64,000 nt of DNA from Carettochelys insculpta (GCF_033958435.1 NC_134140.1:60109001-60173000), one strand, 5' to 3'. Shown: positions 1 through 12,033, numbered from the stretch's first letter. Translations and numbers: made by a program. The notes: a model not told the origin generated them from the letters alone.

Positions 1-1250
1 GACTCAAAAGAGTTCTACTGATGAAAGCGCAGTCCAGACACAGCCTTAGTTATATATAAATGCTGTGCATGACATATACATTATTCTCAAACTGAGTATA
101 TCTATTAAGTATATCGATCCCTACAGTAACAGAATTTTTAGAAAGCTGGTTTAAAGTTTCATACAGTTATCTAAAATATTAATACGCTTCTGAAGAGCTG
201 AAAAAATTAGCAAGGACTACGGGAATTCTGCTGGTGAAATTTCAATGACTGACAAAGTCAGAGACCTATAGCATGCCAATGCAGTACTTGTGTGAATAAG
301 AACTGCCTTGTGATATGTGTGTAAGTCTCTAGGGTATCTAGATCAAACATTAGCATCTAATGTTTAACACTTTTAAAAGGAACAAATGGGATTTGGACTC
401 CACCTATCCTTTGTGTCTTTGGAAATCTCCCCCTTCAAAAACTCTGTTGCCTATGTACTTCATATGAGTCACTTTAAAGAAAAAGGGAAAAAAAAAAAGG
501 CCAGAGAAGGTGTTCTTTACTCAAAGGGAGTGGGCATTAGCAGGTAGCTAGCTGGAGTGAATTCTCTATAACTTGACACCTTTTAAAACTATGATTTGAG
601 GACTTCAGTCATTCAGCCCAGTGTTAGAGGTCTTTTACGAGTGAAGTTCTGTGACCTGCAATGTGTGGTATATCAGACCAGATGATGACAATGGGCCTTT
701 CTGGCCTTAAAAGTCCACGAGTGCATTTTCAGCAGATATTTTCTGCCCAGGACACACTGCACAAAGGTGCGTGCTGCAATCACTCGCAGCCAAATGGGAC
801 CCAGGAGATCTGGGCTCTTTCACCAGTTCCACTATTGGCTTCCTATATGACTTTCTGGCAAGTTACAAAGTCTGTGTTCTCGCCCTGCCACAGCACAATA
901 TGAGCTACTGCAGGAAACCTTGGTTTCACACACTGGTTACACTAATACTAGCAAATTTCACCGTCATAATTCACCACTAGTTCAGCTCCACTGTTGGCAG
1001 GATGGGTGGAAGTTAAAGTGTTTATACTGCCATGCCCAAGTTGACATAACAGTAGGCCCCATCAGGGCCCTCTCTGCATCACACCATTCACCACTACTTC
1101 CTCTGGAGGAGCCACACATGTAAGAGCAGCATTAGGGCTAGTTCAGTAGAGTAAAGAAGGTCTCAGCACACAGGATTTAAACAACAGACTGGGGCCCATG
1201 GATCCAGCCAAAAAGTTATTCAAGCTTTGGAAAGCCCGTAGAGCAGAGGA
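1..1250. other. WWC2 intron (downstream of exon Q), no feature seen
   Basis: No exon, RNA gene or clear repeat is recognised. Short open frames here have no family resemblance. The expected next WWC2 exon is absent. Confidence 0.6.
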
Positions 1251-1911
1251 CATTAAACCTTCGAGATACGTGCAATCAAATTGCGTGTGTCTCAGGTTAA
1301 TGCGACTGCACCCCAACAGGAATGGGAAACCGCTCCTGTCAGGGGCAGCAGCCGTGAGTCACGCTGCTGTCCCTGAAAGGAGCAATTTCCCAGTTGCTGG
1401 AGCGGTGGGGAACTGGGAACCAGGCGACAAACTGGCTCCTGGCTCCCCTCCACTTGCAGAGCCGGGAAACTGACCAGGGCAGCAGCCCTGGTTAGCTTCC
1501 TGGCTCCAAGGAGCAGAGGGGAGCTGGGAACTAGGCTGCCCCTGGTTCCTGGCTCCCCTTCACTGGCTGGAGCCAGGAAACCGAACAAGGCTGCTGCCCT
1601 GCTCAGTTGCGGGAAGCCAGGCCGCTGCCTAATTCCCAGTTCCCCATCACTTGCAGGACCCAGGAAACTGACAGAAAGCAGCAAGCAGTGGGGAGATTGG
1701 AACCAGGCTGCCCCCTGTTTCCCATTTCCCCGCCACTCTGGGAGCCAGGAAATAGACTGCTGGGTTGGTCAGTTTCCTAGCTCCTGCAAGCCCAGGGGAG
1801 CCAGAAGCCAGGCTGCAGAGGCTGGTTCCTGTCTCCCCTTGACTTGCACGAAAATTTGAGTTATGCAGGGGTTGCAGGAATGCAACCCTCACATAACTTG
1901 AAGGTTTACTG
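1251..1911. mobile_element. Tigger/pogo-like nonautonomous DNA transposon with internal GC-rich repeat
   Basis: The left end CATTAAACCTTCGAGATACG and the right end CATAACTTGAAGGTTTACTG are inverted copies. The right end is followed by TA (1912-1913). CAGTAAA-type ends with TA targets are typical of Tigger/pogo (TcMar) elements; the family name is inference. The interior from about 1320 to 1850 is a degenerate GC-rich tandem array in which phrases like ggctcccc and ggagccaggaaac recur, partly inverted. No transposase frame survives. Confidence 0.65.
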
Positions 1912-3330
1912 TACTCTTTGGGTGGCTAACATGCTTAGTGAGTGCAAGAGGAAGTCAAGGGCTGAATCTCAGAGGAGATTCACCTTGTGACAGGATTAGA
2001 GAACATATTGCAAAGGGCTTTGATACCAATGATAGCCATTTTTTAATGGACACTGTTAGAGTAGGGTTTCAGAACTGAATCATGCAGATGCTAATCATAC
2101 TACCCAATTTGAAATCATGGTAAGCATTTGGTCATTCTACTTTTTTCCACCCTTGGATGGAATATATTTTGTTATGAGCACCACCACCAGCCACACATGC
2201 CGCCCGCTGAGAGTAGCTGTGGGCACTCTGCTAACTAGCTGAGCGGCACCTGACTCCCTCCTGGGCAGGTGCCCAAGTGCTCAGCTTACAGGGAAAGCTG
2301 ATGGTAAGCTCCAAAAGGGACTCAGAACTGACAGTGGTTGAGCTTTTTCCATGCTACGTTGCTCTCACCCTGTGCATTATTAAAAAAGGTAATGTAGAGT
2401 TTGCTTATTGCAAGCTTCAGTCTAATGCACTTTCAACAGATCAAAGATGCTGAAGACAAATCACTTGCAACAGATCGAAGATTTTAGTGCATTGCTACGT
2501 GCAAGTTACAGTCCTGTTTGTGCAGTGAAACCCACCCCTTTGCAGAGGGCCAACACAGGACACTTCATGGAAGGACTGCTTTCCATCCATACAGAAGTGC
2601 TTGGTGATGCACGACAGCCTGTTCCACTGCGCACCAGGATTTTCTTCTGAAAATCCGAGAACAGCAGGATTTAGACTCTTGCAGGTAAAAAGTGGGTTTT
2701 CCCAGTACATGACTGTAGTGAGGTGCAGTGGCCTTTCTGACAGCGAGGCAGAGGAAGCCTGTCACAAACCTGGGTGGGCAGACCCAGAGCACCTATGCCC
2801 CCCTCCACAGTGAGCAGCATCTGTGACCAGAAGTGCCAGAGGTGGGGCCTGGGGCTCATTAAAGGGGCGGCTTCTGAGCCAAGCAGAGGCCCCTGGACAG
2901 GCTCCTACAAGCAGAGGCCAAAGGACCCAGGCCAGACTGGTCAGACCAGCTAGCCTGCTGCCCTGACCAAACCCTAGAGCCATAACCAAGCCTGCCTCTG
3001 GCCCGGTACCCACAGTTCCCAAATCTACCTCGGCACTCCGTACTGTGAGCCCTGTACTCCAGGGACCAGGACCAGTCTGAGCCAGGGAGGCCACCCACTG
3101 CCAGCTACCCCAAGGGCCCAGACCTGCCCGAGCCTGTGAGCCAGTCGCTAGCTACCCAGAAGCCTCGGATTTGCCTGAGCCTCCTGTCCTGCCTCCAGTC
3201 CACTGTCCCAATGGAAATGACCTCCAGGCACCGACAGTTACAACAATTCATTGCCACGAATGTGCCACTGCCAAGGAATTAAATGGCTCTTTTGTTAATA
3301 GCATCCCATTGTAAGCATTTTGCCCCTTAC
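1912..3330. other. WWC2 intron sequence, no exon seen
   Basis: Mostly unique sequence. The part from about 2740 to 3240 is C-rich and yields long but unremarkable minus-strand frames. Nothing here matches the missing WWC2 C-terminus. Confidence 0.55.
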
Positions 3331-3495
3331 CCTACAGATGTACTGGTTCCGCTCTCCCGGAGAGAAGGTTTGCGAGCGCACTATCATGCTGTTCCTGACA
3401 AAGGGACGCTGTCTAGAGCTCAAGCTGGCTCTGTCCTTGGGTCGCACAGCCACACTCTCATTAACTGCTCCCTCAGTGTTGGTCTCTTTATCAAC
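3331..3495 (-). CDS. WWC2: WWC2 exon Q: C-terminal region with RSQTFSPG motif
   Basis: Fifty-five codons, phase 0 at both ends, start VDKETNTEGAVNESVAVRPK and end with RSQTFSPGERNQYICR. In KIBRA the equivalent RSKTFSPG segment carries a reported growth-factor-pathway phosphorylation site; function in WWC2 is inferred. The acceptor is cctcttggcag and the donor gtaagg. No later exon (expected to start LNRSDSDSS) is visible in 1-3330, so the rest of the gene lies further left. Confidence 0.95.
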
Positions 3496-3872
3496 CTGCC
3501 AAGAGGAATGTAAAATTACAAACCACACACAATCCCCTGCCCACACCGTTTTCTACCCTCTCAAGATCATACAAGTTGAAATCCAACACAGCAAGCAAAG
3601 ACTCTTACCCATACAGCAGTATTCAAGTTAAAAAGATCAGTTACAGAGTTAAGAAAAACCTGGCCAGGTGTTGCCGGTGTCCAATACAACTGACTCTTCC
3701 ATCTGAAGCTTCTACAGCAGAGGCCTCTCTGATCTGTAAACCACAATCTGGAAAGCCTACACAGGTTGCACCTCTCTACTCCGGCACAATCTCGTCCGCC
3801 AACACCCATGGTCTGGCCTGATTTTAGTCAGCCCAATGTCCATTCATCATGGTTGTGGCAAAGTTTCTCATT

Positions 3873-4310
3873 GGCTACGTCTACACTAGCCCCAAACTTT
3901 GAAATGGCCACACAAATAGCCATTTTGAAGTTTACTAATGAAGCGCAGAAATGCATATTCAGCGCTTCATTAGCACGCGGGCGGCCACGGCACTTCGAAA
4001 CTGACGCGCCTCGCCGCCACGCGGCTCGTCCCGACGGGGCTCCTTTTTGAAAGGACCCCACCTACTTCGAAGTCCCCTTATTCCCATCAGCTCATGGGGT
4101 AGGCGGGGTCCTTCGAAGTAGGCGGGGTCCTTTCGAAAAGGAGCCCCGTTGGGACGAGCCGCGCGGCGGCAAGGTGCGTCAATTTCGAAGTGCCGCGACT
4201 GCCCGCGTGCTAATGAAGCGCTGAATATGCATTTCAGCACTTCATTAGTAAACTTCGAAATGGCCACTTGCGCGGCCATTTCGAAGTTTGGGGCTAGTGT
4301 AGACACGGCC
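3873..4310. mobile_element. Palindromic MITE, GGCTACGTCTACAC-type TIR, TSD ATT
   Basis: The element starts GGCTACGTCTACACTAGCCC and ends GGGGCTAGTGTAGACACGGCC, flanked by ATT on both sides (3870-3872, 4311-4313). Almost the whole 438 bp is self-complementary around a centre near 4095, with TTCGAA-rich arms. Reading frames inside are by-products of the palindrome. It belongs to the group of elements with 3-bp target duplications described in the findings. Confidence 0.85.
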
Positions 4311-5503
4311 ATTGACCCATAAAGTTTGTTCGCAGCCACCATTATGGCACTCAATGTTCTGTGTTATTTAGCTGTAACTTACCCCAAATGTCTTCTAAGA
4401 GCCCAATAAGCAGTGGAAAGGTTGGTAAGGTGCTAGGCAATATTGACCTCCCATGGTCTAGCATATTCTCTTGTTCAGCAACACTCAAGTCCTGAGGGTG
4501 CTGGACAAGAGGTTCAACCTGTACTCAGAGCAAACATTTGGGTTTGCAGTTCACAGCTGCATGGTGCGGCTCTGATGCTGTGTTGTGGGCAGGCGCCAAC
4601 TGTCCCTCACCTCCCTCCCCAATGCAAGTGCTCTGAAGCAGGGATACATCATTTACTGCTGCTCTTCTTCCTTGCCCAACCCATGGCAACTGTTCATCTG
4701 CCAAATCACTAATATGAACTGAGGCTTCCCACTCAGCTAATTCATACAATATCCATTAGGTTTCTACTTTATTTACCGTGCCTGATGACACATGTAGGCA
4801 TCTTTTCTGCTTTCTCATCAGCAAAGCTGATTATTCTTTGACTTTCTCATGGATCTATTTGCCCATGCATATCAGAGAAGGTCTTCAGCACCAGCATAGC
4901 AAGTGAAGGAGGATCTGGCACACTTTAATCAGTACTACAGTATCAGATACTGTACCCTCACCTGCTGCTGTGCCTCTGACCCAGGGCAGAAGGCAGGCCT
5001 TCCTAAGAAGGGCTAGAGCTCAGCTTTAGGCCACAATTCAAAACATGACTCAAGCATGCGTATAACTTTAGGCACGTGAGATGTCATAGGCAGGTGCTTA
5101 AGCATCATGTTGACTAAGGGCCATGATCTGTGTGCCTGCCAGCCTGGGTTCCAAAAGACCCTCAGTCCATTTGACCACTTCCTGGACCAGCGCTAACCGA
5201 GAACTCACTGCAATCCCTGCTAAGTCACTAGACAAGGCACTGAAATTTTCCATTTTTACAAGTTCAGATGGAAGATTTAGGTCTAAATTCCCCACGCTTA
5301 ATTTTTTTGAAAGCATAATCCTGAGAGGTAAGAAGACAAAACTAAAGGTAACTAATACATGTCGTGAAACTCTTTAGGCTTGTAAACCCAATGTGCTATT
5401 ATGACCTACTTGTGGGGAAAGAAGCAAATAAATATTTCATAAGACTAAATGGTGTCTTCAAACATGCAGTCTGGTTTAGGGAAGCACAATCTAAAATACT
5501 CAC
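4311..5503. other. WWC2 intron P-Q, unique part
   Basis: No repeat or gene recognised outside the palindromic MITE to its left. Confidence 0.5.
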
Positions 5504-5702
5504 CAGTGTTGGTACTACAGCAGCTAGCTGATTGCCAGGCGTGTCAGCACACCCACTTTCTTCCCTGCCCTGGTTTTCATCTGTCTCTTCTGAATTGGTA
5601 CCCAATCTCATGTTATCTGTGCAGTTGCCTTCCTCTGCCAGTTTAACTCCATCTTCCTCTTTGTCCGCAATTTCACCAGAGGCTTCTGCGAGCATTTCTA
5701 AC
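5504..5702 (-). CDS. WWC2: WWC2 exon P: acidic linker
   Basis: Sixty-six codons follow the base that completes Trp: LEMLAEASGEIADKEEDGVK, an acidic and poorly conserved middle, and the end NQLAAVVPTL. The beginning aligns with the WLTMLREASDE region of the family and the end with the segment before VDKETNT. Acceptor ctcttccag and donor gtgagt are good. It is probably disordered. Divergence here is high but the frame is fully open. Confidence 0.92.
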
Positions 5703-6358
5703 CTGGAAGAGTACAAGTGACCCAAGTCATCCTTGAACTGAGAAGATCCGCAAGAGAAAAGTACTGGAATACCTAAATCTTACATCTTGTAGAAAAGGTG
5801 CTTTATTAATACATTATCTTACTGAGCACAGGATGATTACAGTGTCACCAAATGCTTCCAAATCACACAGGTGAACACATTTTTAATTATATGCTCCAAG
5901 AAAAAACAGAAAGCTCTGTTATAATTCACCTTGGAGAATATTTTAGCAACGCACGACACCTTTGATAGCAGCATGCTGCTGCGGTAATCACTGACACAAG
6001 AGAAATGTCATGCTATGAAAAAGCCCTCCTAAAAACTTCCTAGGTCCCTGTACATGATTACCCATTTGGTATATGGCAACTATAGAAAAGCCACATTCGG
6101 AAAGACTGTTCCTTAAGATTCACAACAAAATACAGTAATTTAGCAACAGAACCCATCCCACTCAGGGAGAAAGTTCACAACCCAGCCAGAACAAGAACAA
6201 ACAGCACATATCCAGTGTAGGAGAGGCAGCAGTCCCCTTGCCCTAAGTACTATTAATCTCTTATTAAAGTTAATGGGGGTGTGGGCTGCACTAATATGGG
6301 ACAAGTAGCATCTGTGATGTAACATTTTGGGACACTGTCAGCGAGTCGGGAAAAACTA

Positions 6359-6549
6359 GGGTTACCATATGTGACCTTCCAAAACCAGAGGACGCCCCTG
6401 GGAGGGAGTGCATCTATAGCAGTATCTACTACTCCTGTTACATTAAATGTACTACATATACTGTAACATATTAATACAATGGGAGTTGGTAGATACTGAT
6501 ATAGATACAATCCCTTCTTGGGGGTGCCCTCTTTTTCATACGGTAACCC
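6359..6549. mobile_element. Short MITE with GGGTTACCATAYG inverted ends and TA duplication
   Basis: GGGTTACCATATG at 6359 is mirrored by CATACGGTAACCC ending at 6549. Both ends are flanked by TA (6357-6358, 6550-6551). The 191-bp interior has partial self-complementarity (cagtatctact versus agtagatactg). A TA target points to the Tc1/mariner superfamily; the family is not identified. It lies about 185 bp downstream of exon O. Confidence 0.75.
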
Positions 6550-6733
6550 TAGAAGAACTGAATAGATTATGCGGAAAAGGGGGCAGGGAAAGAGAATTAG
6601 AACATTCAGGATATTTGGCAAACTTAAGTGAAGATAATGAATTGTCCCTGCAGAAGAACTAATTATTTTTCCTGGCAGCTGAAGCACTTTTCCTACGCCT
6701 ACAAGGAGAGTCAATGGACAAAAACAGCGTTAC

Positions 6734-6861
6734 CAGTCTTCATCAGTGCCCCTGTGCTCCTGCCCTTCCTCCTCCTCCTCCTCCTCCTCTTCCTCTGCCA
6801 GCTCTTGCTCTACCGCTTCCAACTCAGCGGATGTCCTCTCCAGCAGAGCCGAGACAGCATC
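6734..6861 (-). CDS. WWC2: WWC2 exon O: acidic coiled coil with poly-Glu run
   Basis: The exon opens DAVSALLERTSAELEAVEQE, a short coiled coil found after the C2 domain in WWC proteins. It then carries ten consecutive Glu codons, seven of them an uninterrupted GAG run, followed by GQEHRGTDED and two bases of a Trp codon. Human WWC2 has a shorter acidic run as I recall it. The repeat is a likely site of length variation. The donor is gtaacg. The acceptor after accatcag has a weak pyrimidine tract. Confidence 0.94.
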
Positions 6862-7692
6862 CTGATGGTATAAATGAAGAGCATGAAACCAGACACAGTA
6901 CATTGGGCAGCAAATGACAACGCTGGCAAGAATTGCATTTCTCTGGCACTCTCTTACATGAGGAAAACATGATTAACTGGTTATAAAAAGACAAAAGACT
7001 ATCAGTTGCTGTCCTGGATCAGAATTCCAGACGTGCTACATACTAATTAGCTGTGTGAAAACATTCAAAAAGAGATTTATGTATTCTGATAGGGCGATAC
7101 CAGGAAGTCTATTTCCTCTCTAATGAGGGATGAATGATCATAGTATCAACTAAATAGGAAGAAAAGATTTATTTCTTAAAAGTCATGTATGTATCATGCT
7201 GTTCTAGTGATGCAAGCACCAAACAGAGACATTTGTTTTCGCTGGAAGGATTAAGGTACATTTTGCTTAAAAAGGGCTTTTTTATGCAGTGAAAACATTT
7301 TAACACGTGAATGCAAAGAACTAAAAACCAAAGCCGTTTGCAAAACACACATATGGAAATAAGAGACCAAATTAACTAAGAGGGCAGGTAGGGAGACTCT
7401 GCTTTTAAAATAACAGTTTAAGGAAGGTCGGGGGAGAGAGGGATTCAAATATTGGACCCATTTGGGCCCTGATTTTACAAACACTTACGAACATACTTCA
7501 TATTTAACATGGGTGCTTGCAGTATTGGGATCCTAGGCTCAAGTCAAGTCAATGAAAATGAACTGCAATATGGGAGACATAACATTAATGTAACTGGCTT
7601 GGGGAAAGGGAGTACAGAAAGGATGGCGGGGACACCTTTTTTCAACACCTTTTTTCTTGCTTTTGCTGGCTTAGCTAACACACACTGCTCAC
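6862..7692. other. WWC2 intron N-O
   Basis: 831 bp of unique-looking intron with no recognised element. Confidence 0.5.
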
Positions 7693-7857
7693 CACGTCCA
7701 GCGAGGCTGGTAATTCCTTGTAAGGCAGGAACACAGTTTCCTCATTTTGTTCCTTGTTCTTTTTGCCAGGAATTTGCTTGCAGGACAGCAGATTATACCA
7801 CCGAGTATCAGTCCCATTAGAAAGCGATAAGTCTGCAAGGCTGAGCTGAGTTCCAGC
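7693..7857 (-). CDS. WWC2: WWC2 exon N: end of C2 domain
   Basis: Fifty-five codons, phase 0 at both ends, start AGTQLSLADLSLSNGTDTRW and continue YNLLSCKQIPGKKNKEQNEE to ASLDV. The GTQxSLAD and RWYNLL motifs are the last C2 strands of WWC proteins. The rest is a variable Lys/Glu linker. The reading frame is masked by longer shadow frames, so the exon is recognised by homology and by the splice sites (ttcctggtag acceptor, gtgagc donor). The 165-nt length makes it frame-neutral. Confidence 0.93.
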
Positions 7858-8668
7858 CTACCAGGAACGACAGATGGAAGGGAAATGTTTAAAGGGGTCA
7901 TTTTTCCTTAAGGAGAGCCGAGCTCTCGACCTACAGTATTGTTCATTGTACAAAGGACAAGACAAATTGACAAGCATTTCTGGGCACTTTGCAGCTCAAA
8001 AAGCATCACTTCTCCAGTGATGGAACAGAGTTTAAAGAGCAAATGGAAATCTGTGCCAAGTATTGTACTCTATTTGTCTCACACATCTGTCCAGTTCCTC
8101 TGGGCACTATCCACTCACTCCTTGGACACCTGCTCAGGGCTAAAGGCATTGCTCAGGGTTTACAGTTTACATTTTGAAGAATCTATGACTATTTATCTGT
8201 ATCCTTCATGTATCTCACGCTCTCACCACTGCTATTGGGCAACAACGACAATTATAACAAACATAAAATATGGGAGGACTTTAAAATTAAAAAAAAAGAT
8301 TCTCTCCCCATGACAGAGTCCTGGAAGGGAAATGTTCCATTGTTATTCTTGCATAATGGCAAGCTTAATGGGAAATGGAAGCAAGATATTAGTTATGTGA
8401 TGATGACTTAAGTATAAGTTACTGGTGGCCCTCAGGAAAACTACTTGAGTAAAATTACACGCACATCATGTCTAGATTGTGTTCAAGTATCCAGAAATGA
8501 AAGCAGCCGCACCTTTACTCAGATAACTTTTGGGGTACTTTTTCCACCTCTGCTTAAGATGTGGTGCTGAATTCTTCTGGGATTGTTGCTGACTTGTGGA
8601 CGCCACATTAATCAGTGCAGAGTGGGGGAGGAAAAAGCATGCCAAACAAAAGCTAATAAAATGCATAC
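7858..8668. other. WWC2 intron M-N
   Basis: 811 bp of unique-looking intron with no recognised element. Short frames are not supported. Confidence 0.5.
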
Positions 8669-8861
8669 CAGGCATTCTTCCCGTCGAGTTTTACTGACGG
8701 TACAGACATCGACACGCAATGTCTTATGGTGCAAAACTTCTTGGGAGATGGCTACTCTGAATAGCTCATTGAATAAAATGGTTTCCGTAGCTGGATGGAC
8801 TTTTGTGCGGAACAGACAGCTGATATCCACTGAGGATGGAAGTACAGCTACCCTAAAATAC
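8669..8861 (-). CDS. WWC2: WWC2 exon M: C2 domain core
   Basis: Sixty-four codons follow one base that completes Val. They read YFRVAVLPSSVDISCLFRTK, VHPATETILFNELFRVAISQ, EVLHHKTLRVDVCTVSKTRR and EECL. This is the core of the C2 domain and the most decisive stretch for choosing WWC2 over WWC1. The donor gtatgc follows a complete Leu codon. The acceptor is ctcttcag. Confidence 0.97.
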
Positions 8862-9024
8862 CTGAAGAGAACAAAATAAAATCAGCAAAAAGCACCAAGT
8901 ATGTAAGCACAATTACTACTGAAGATCATTCACTAAATCCAAAATTAATGGCTTCTGTACATTTGATCCCTGTAATTGTCTTGTGCTCAGCTGCAGGTGT
9001 ACTATACTCAACACATGCCAGCTG

Positions 9025-9483
9025 GGCTATGTCTACACTATAGGGTTTTGTTGACAAAACTGGAATTTTGTCAACAAAACTCATGGCGCATCCCCATTAC
9101 AAATGCATTCTGTTGACAGTAACTAGACACAATGTGGCACTTTTGTTGACAGCATTCTGCCAATCCCCCATAAGACAGAACACCTTTGTTGACAGAATCT
9201 GTCAACAGAAAGCAAGTGTGGATGCTCAGGGGTTGGTGTGGGGGGGGAAACTTCTGTCGGCAGAAAGGGCTTCTGGGACACTGTTAAGCCCTATATGCTG
9301 TACTTCCAGTTGGTTGTTCTGTCAAGAGAGCAGCCGGGCAGTCCGGCCACTCTCTGTCAATGGCCCAGATCAATTTTTTGATCCGCTTTTCAGTCTGGCT
9401 GCAATATGTCGATTGAAGTTTTATTGGAAGATACCTTCTGACAGTAACTTCTGTCAAGAGATTGCTCTTGTGTAGACATAGCC
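9025..9483. mobile_element. MITE with GGCTATGTCTACAC ends and TTGTTGACA internal repeats, TSD CTG
   Basis: It begins GGCTATGTCTACACTATAGG and ends CTTGTGTAGACATAGCC, flanked by perfect CTG (9022-9024, 9484-9486). Inside, TTGTTGACA/TTTTGTCAACA motifs repeat in both orientations. The same subfamily is seen at 47896-48325 and 52148-52597. It is non-coding. Confidence 0.83.
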
Positions 9484-11150
9484 CTGCTGAGGGGAAAAGA
9501 AAATCACCAGAGTCAGCCTTCCACCGTAGGGGAAAACTGCCAACAAGCTCTGAAGGAAAAGTGCATGCTAGGGAAATGGACAGACAGCAATTCAGTTGCA
9601 AGAAAGGATAAAGATGGAGGTTGATAAATTTAACTTCCCACCTGTCCCTTGCTTAGCCATTTCCCCAAAATGTGCCTTGGCAAGATACTGACAGGAGAGG
9701 TAGAGATTGCTGACTCTACCCGAAAAAATCTTTTACTCTAGTATTGTGTGAAAGATGCTGAAGATCAATGTCACAGAAAGTGGGATACATTATCCTAATG
9801 GAAACAAGAAATCCTAGAAAGTTGAAAGATCCTTTGGGAGCAGAGAGAGTTGGAAAATTGAGAGAGAAAAATTAAGCACTTAGAAATGATTTCAGTGGCA
9901 TGGTGGAATGCACTGTACCTTTTATTTATAAAACAAGGAAAAATGGAAAACTAATCAAAGAGAAAGAAAAGAGCTAGGAAATATAAGAAGCAGTACTTGG
10001 AGGCGATTAATATGATGCTACTATTGAATAATTACATCCCTGCATCCAAGTGTAGATGTAGCCTAAGTTCAATAGTCTCTAACCTTCTTGAGCACCTTCG
10101 TCAACAGTGTAGTTTCCAAATATGAATCCATCCTTCATATATGTTTCAAGCGTTCCAAGGATTTTTTCTTAACCCTTGTCTTGTATGCACCTCCTCACTT
10201 TAGCTTTATTTTTACGTCATTATCAACAACCTTGGATTTCTCTTCAATACTGAAGACATTAACTATGAGTCCCAAGTATCTACTTTTATTTGTATCACAT
10301 CATAGATGTGTCAGCCTTCTACAGCTGGGTACTTTGAAGAATTAAAAGGACATTGACAACTGAACGTCAAACTTCAAACTATGAAAGCAAGGTTTTATAA
10401 ACTTACTACCAACAGCATTATTTCCACAAGTTTTAAAAAAATGGTTCAATGAGAACAGGTCTTTCTGAACAAATGTAAATTCCCCTGTCTGTTTCAAACA
10501 TGGCAATACTAAGTGAACAAGTGATACTGACTTGATTTATTGTCATTGTCAAAGCTAAGTAAAATGTAAACAGCTTACAAATACAGACAAGTATACAGGA
10601 TTTTAAAAATTCTTTCACTTCTAAGAAGGATGACTTTGTATTAGAAGAAAAGAGATCAAGATTTTTAAATGAACAAGTATATCTGAGTCCTTTTCATGGA
10701 GCAAAAAGTTATTTGCCCAAGGTCTCTGAAGTCGACCATTTACTTTGGTCCCAAGGCCAAAAATCTGGGAATCAACTTGTTTTTAACCCTATCTCTTTAG
10801 AACATGGTTAATATTTGTACTTCACCTGATTATTTAATGCTCTAACTTTGTCAGCCTTCTTTATGCTGCACATTAACCATATCTATATATATCCCAACTT
10901 TCCATTTTCACAGTCTTCCTAAATTTCTGCACAATGAGTTTTAAGGGTGCAGACTAGTGATGAACATACAACTATTAACTCCTAAATACACGACTGTCGT
11001 AAACATCCTTCATGCTCACTAGCTTCCTACTGATCAGTGAATGTAATTCAAAATAGCCTTAAAAGTACCAATTTTCCACAGTTTGTCTTACCTCAAATCA
11101 TACTAAGTCTTGTTACAAACTGTTGAGATTGTCAAATATTATTGTACCTA
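9484..11150. other. WWC2 intron L-M, unique part
   Basis: AT-rich intron with no gene or confident repeat. Confidence 0.5.
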
Positions 11151-11154
11151 GTTT

Positions 11155-11230
11155 ATAGGCTGGAAAACTGATGCAGTTTGTCCAAGACCACACAGCAAGT
11201 TAATTCACAGCTCTAGGTACAGAACCTAAT
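11155..11230 (-). repeat. MIR-like SINE fragment
   Basis: The phrase gtttgtccaagaccacaca followed by gcaagttaattcacagctct resembles the reverse complement of the MIR core ('cccaaggtcacacagcaagt'). Old and diverged. Confidence 0.5.
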
Positions 11231-11307
11231 ACATGTCTTTCATCTCACCTCCTTCTCTACCCATCATAAAGTCCATCTTGGCTGTGATGCAATCGCATGG
11301 TCTAACT

Positions 11308-11848
11308 CAGCATTTCCCAATTTTATTTACTCACAGAACCCTTTTAAACTTCAAAGAATTCTGTGAAACCCCACTGCCAGGCTCTACCCCACTCAGCCCC
11401 CAAACCCGCCCCCCCCACCCCAAACTTAGCCCCTCTCAGCCTCAAACTGACCCCCAGGAGTAACCCATCTGTGGCAATGGCTGGGGCAGCCACATGCACC
11501 CAGAAGAAGGCAGGCTGGCATGGAAGTGTGCTGCTGGTGGGGGTGAGCTGAGCCATGCCCACTAGAGGGGTGTGGCCACTTAGGTAGTGGGGTGAGTGAG
11601 GGTCTCTCTGATGCTCCCTGCCCTGCCACCTCTGAAATAATGGAACTAAATTCAGCTGGTTTAAATGTCCAGATCCCTCCCGCCACCCTGCCAGCCATTA
11701 AACCAATTAAATTTAGTTCTACTGTTTTGGCGGCAGCAGGGCAGGGAGCCACAGAGGAGTCAGCTATTGTAACGGAATTTTCTCACAAAGCCCTTATTTT
11801 TACTTCATGGACCCCGGGGTTTCGCAGAACACCATTTGGGAAACACTG
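11308..11848. mobile_element. hAT-like nonautonomous element
   Basis: CAGCATTTCCCAA at the left and TTGGGAAACACTG at the right are inverted ends typical of hAT elements. The 541-bp interior includes a Pro/Cys-rich C-tract and an inverted pair around taaatttagttctactg. No convincing 8-bp duplication is left and no transposase is coded. Confidence 0.65.
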
Positions 11849-11877
11849 CTCTCGACACTTCTAGCTCTCTAACTGGC

Positions 11878-12025
11878 AGAAGCTGGAATTTGGCAACAGG
11901 GAATGGGTCACATAACTGCCCTGTTCTGTTCATTCCCTCTGGAGTTTCTGGCATTGGCCACAGTCATAAAACAGGCTGCAGGGCTAGATGAACCATTGGT
12001 CTGACCCAGTACGGCTGTTCATATG
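11878..12025 (+). mobile_element. CR1-like LINE 3' fragment
   Basis: The passage gctagatgaaccattggtct gacccagtacggctgttc is the 3'-terminal signature of a CR1 subfamily found throughout turtles and birds. The fragment at 18830-19345 contains the complementary phrase. It is 5'-truncated and ends directly at the neighbouring MITE. Confidence 0.7.
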
Positions 12026-12033
12026 TTCACTGA

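Noticed and set aside
1..3330. Search for the next WWC2 exon (expected LNRSDSDSS...)
   Set aside because: No frame with this or the RTSLDLELDLQ motif is visible; the rest of the gene must lie left of the window.
3959..4354. 131-codon minus-strand frame
   Set aside because: Lies inside a palindromic MITE, where frames mirror each other on both strands; no protein family is recognisable.
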